Shown: positions 63,024-64,000 of the stretch, in pieces
How the letters are laid out: each line of letters begins with the position of its first letter
Numbering within the stretch: position 1 is the stretch's first letter
NCBI RefSeq assembly: GCF_014168535.1
Contig: NZ_CP060007.1
Coordinates: 1,612,001-1,676,000, forward strand
Reading direction: 5' to 3'
Length of the DNA: 64,000 nucleotides
Origin: Lacibacter sediminis
Lineage (GTDB): Bacteria > Bacteroidota > Bacteroidia > Chitinophagales > Chitinophagaceae
Position numbers and translations under genes: made by a program
Notes under the pieces: generated by a model
Told to the model about the DNA's origin: nothing
The model's database searches: none
The model's input: only the letters and a program-made list of their open reading frames with translations

Positions 63024-64000
63024 ATGAAACGAATTATTTATGCAATCGTAGTATTGCTGCTGGTATCGTCATGCAAAAAAGGAAGTAAGCCCGGAGGTAC
63101 AACTGTGCCGGTTATTCCTGCATCGGATACCAGTTTACAGAAAATGCTGCCGTTTAAGTTTGGAGGCGCAGTAAACATCAATCTGCTCCGTACAAATACA
63201 AAGTATGCTGATGTTGCAAAGCATGAGTATAACAGTATCACTGCAGAAAATGCCATGAAGTTTGGCGCATTGCATCCGCAGGAGAATACATATAACTGGA
63301 CCGATGCTGATTACCTCGTAAATTTTGCACAAACAAATGGTGCAAAGAGAGTGCATGGTCATACGCTCATCTGGCATCAATCGTTACCATCATGGGTTAC
63401 AAATTACTCCGGTGATTCTGCAGCGTTTGAAAACATCATGAAGACACATATTCAAACAGTGGTAACTCGTTTCAAAGGAAAAGTTACTTCCTGGGATGTG
63501 GTGAACGAAGCATTTGAAGATAGCGGCGTATTGCGTAACAGCATCTGGCGACAAAAATTAGGTGATGATTATATTGCCCGTTGTTTCCAGTATGCCAATC
63601 AAGCCGATCCTGATGCGATCCTTTTTTATAATGATTATGGGCATGAATACAGTTCAGCAAAACGTACTGCCATTACAAATATGATCACCGATTTTAAGAA
63701 TCGTGGAATACCAATTCATGGAACAGGCATGCAGTTTCATATGACGGTAACGCAAAGCGATGCTAACATAAGTACTGCAATCAATGCTGCTGCAGCTACA
63801 GGATTAAAAGTCCATATCGCAGAACTTGATATAAGGTTGAATAATGACAAAGTACAGGGTTTAACATTTACAACGGCCATGGCAACACAACAGGCTGCCA
63901 AGTATGGTTATGTTGTAAAAACATTTAACGCAATACCTGCAGCTCAAAAATATGGTATCACTACCTGGAATGTAGGCGATGCTGATTCGTGGGTTCCGGG
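63024..64000 (+). CDS. GH10 endo-beta-1,4-xylanase, lipoprotein (partial, cut by window end)
   Basis: The gene starts at 63024 and is still open at 64000 (about 325 residues). Lipoprotein signal (VVLLLVSSCKKG) implies a surface or periplasmic anchor. GH10 motifs: FGGAVNINLL, HEYNSITAENAMKFGALHP, HGHTLIWHQSLPSW, acid/base SWDVVNEAFED (Glu162), GTGMQFHM and nucleophile HIAELDIRL (Glu267), then the conserved YGITTWNVGDADSWVPG. It cleaves xylan backbones and gives the best clue to the substrate of the locus. It lies 12 nt after SusD 3. Confidence 0.95.
   Translation, partial: MKRIIYAIVVLLLVSSCKKGSKPGGTTVPVIPASDTSLQKMLPFKFGGAVNINLLRTNTKYADVAKHEYNSITAENAMKFGALHPQENTYNWTDADYLVNFAQTNGAKRVHGHTLIWHQSLPSWVTNYSGDSAAFENIMKTHIQTVVTRFKGKVTSWDVVNEAFEDSGVLRNSIWRQKLGDDYIARCFQYANQADPDAILFYNDYGHEYSSAKRTAITNMITDFKNRGIPIHGTGMQFHMTVTQSDANISTAINAAAATGLKVHIAELDIRLNNDKVQGLTFTTAMATQQAAKYGYVVKTFNAIPAAQKYGITTWNVGDADSWVP

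Noticed and set aside
1..64000. CRISPR arrays, insertion sequences, prophage genes, tRNA or rRNA genes
   Set aside because: None recognised by eye on either strand. Short or divergent tRNAs could be missed without a covariance search.

Overview
The window reads as a chromosomal segment of a Bacteroidota bacterium, most likely family Chitinophagaceae (family level is inference). The evidence is three SusC/SusD pairs, an ECF sigma/FecR pair next to a SusC with an STN domain, many lipoproteins of the SCKK type, and promoters with the Bacteroidota -7 box TAnnTTTG. I saw no rRNA, tRNA, CRISPR array, insertion sequence or phage gene.

Region 1 (about 0.7-11 kb) is a copper-handling island. It holds a multicopper oxidase fused to a CopB-like barrel, a DUF3347 protein, a CxxC HMA protein, two divergent regulators that each join an HMA domain to an AraC-type HTH, a CopA-type P-type ATPase, a quinone-oxidoreductase-like dehydrogenase, an HMA paralogue without cysteines, and a lipoprotein of unknown role. 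Region 2 (11-28 kb) is an efflux and stress block: an RND tripartite pump operon, an MFS pump, a Crp-type regulator, DoxX, a VOC protein, a PaaE-like flavin/2Fe-2S reductase, DUF1330, another HMA protein, an EamA exporter, a DJ-1/PfpI lipoprotein, an AraC-MGMT (Ada-like) protein and an alpha/beta hydrolase.

The strongest signal in the window ties regions 1 and 2 together. Nine promoters spread over 20 kb carry the same 58-bp layout: an 8-mer like TATATACA, exactly 15 bp, a 6-mer like TATAAC or TGTAAC, exactly 21 bp, then a -7 box. The two elements contain TATA-type half sites spaced 21 bp apart, the spacing expected of an AraC-family dimer. One site lies directly upstream of an HMA-AraC regulator, so I propose an autoregulated copper/stress regulon. 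Its targets would be CopA, the HMA-DUF3347-oxidase operon, the RND pump, the MFS pump, the reductase, DUF1330-HMA and EamA.

Region 3 (28.6-47.8 kb) is a polysaccharide utilisation locus: LacI regulator, SusC/SusD, GH3, GlcG/HbpS-like protein, aldo-keto reductase, PD40 protein, sugar epimerase-like protein, two GH5 enzymes, Gfo/Idh/MocA dehydrogenase, a hexuronate-type MFS carrier with an apparent frameshift in a T7 run, a CBM6-like protein and a tandem DUF1080 (3-keto-disaccharide hydrolase) protein. The mix suggests beta-glycan hydrolysis combined with 3-keto-sugar chemistry.

Region 4 (47.8-50.9 kb, minus strand) has a phosphotriesterase-like protein and an overlapping YHYH / YwqK-MORN / SCO1 set. 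Region 5 (51.1 kb to the right edge) is an ECF sigma/FecR-controlled locus with two SusC/SusD pairs and a GH10 xylanase cut by the window end, which points to xylan.
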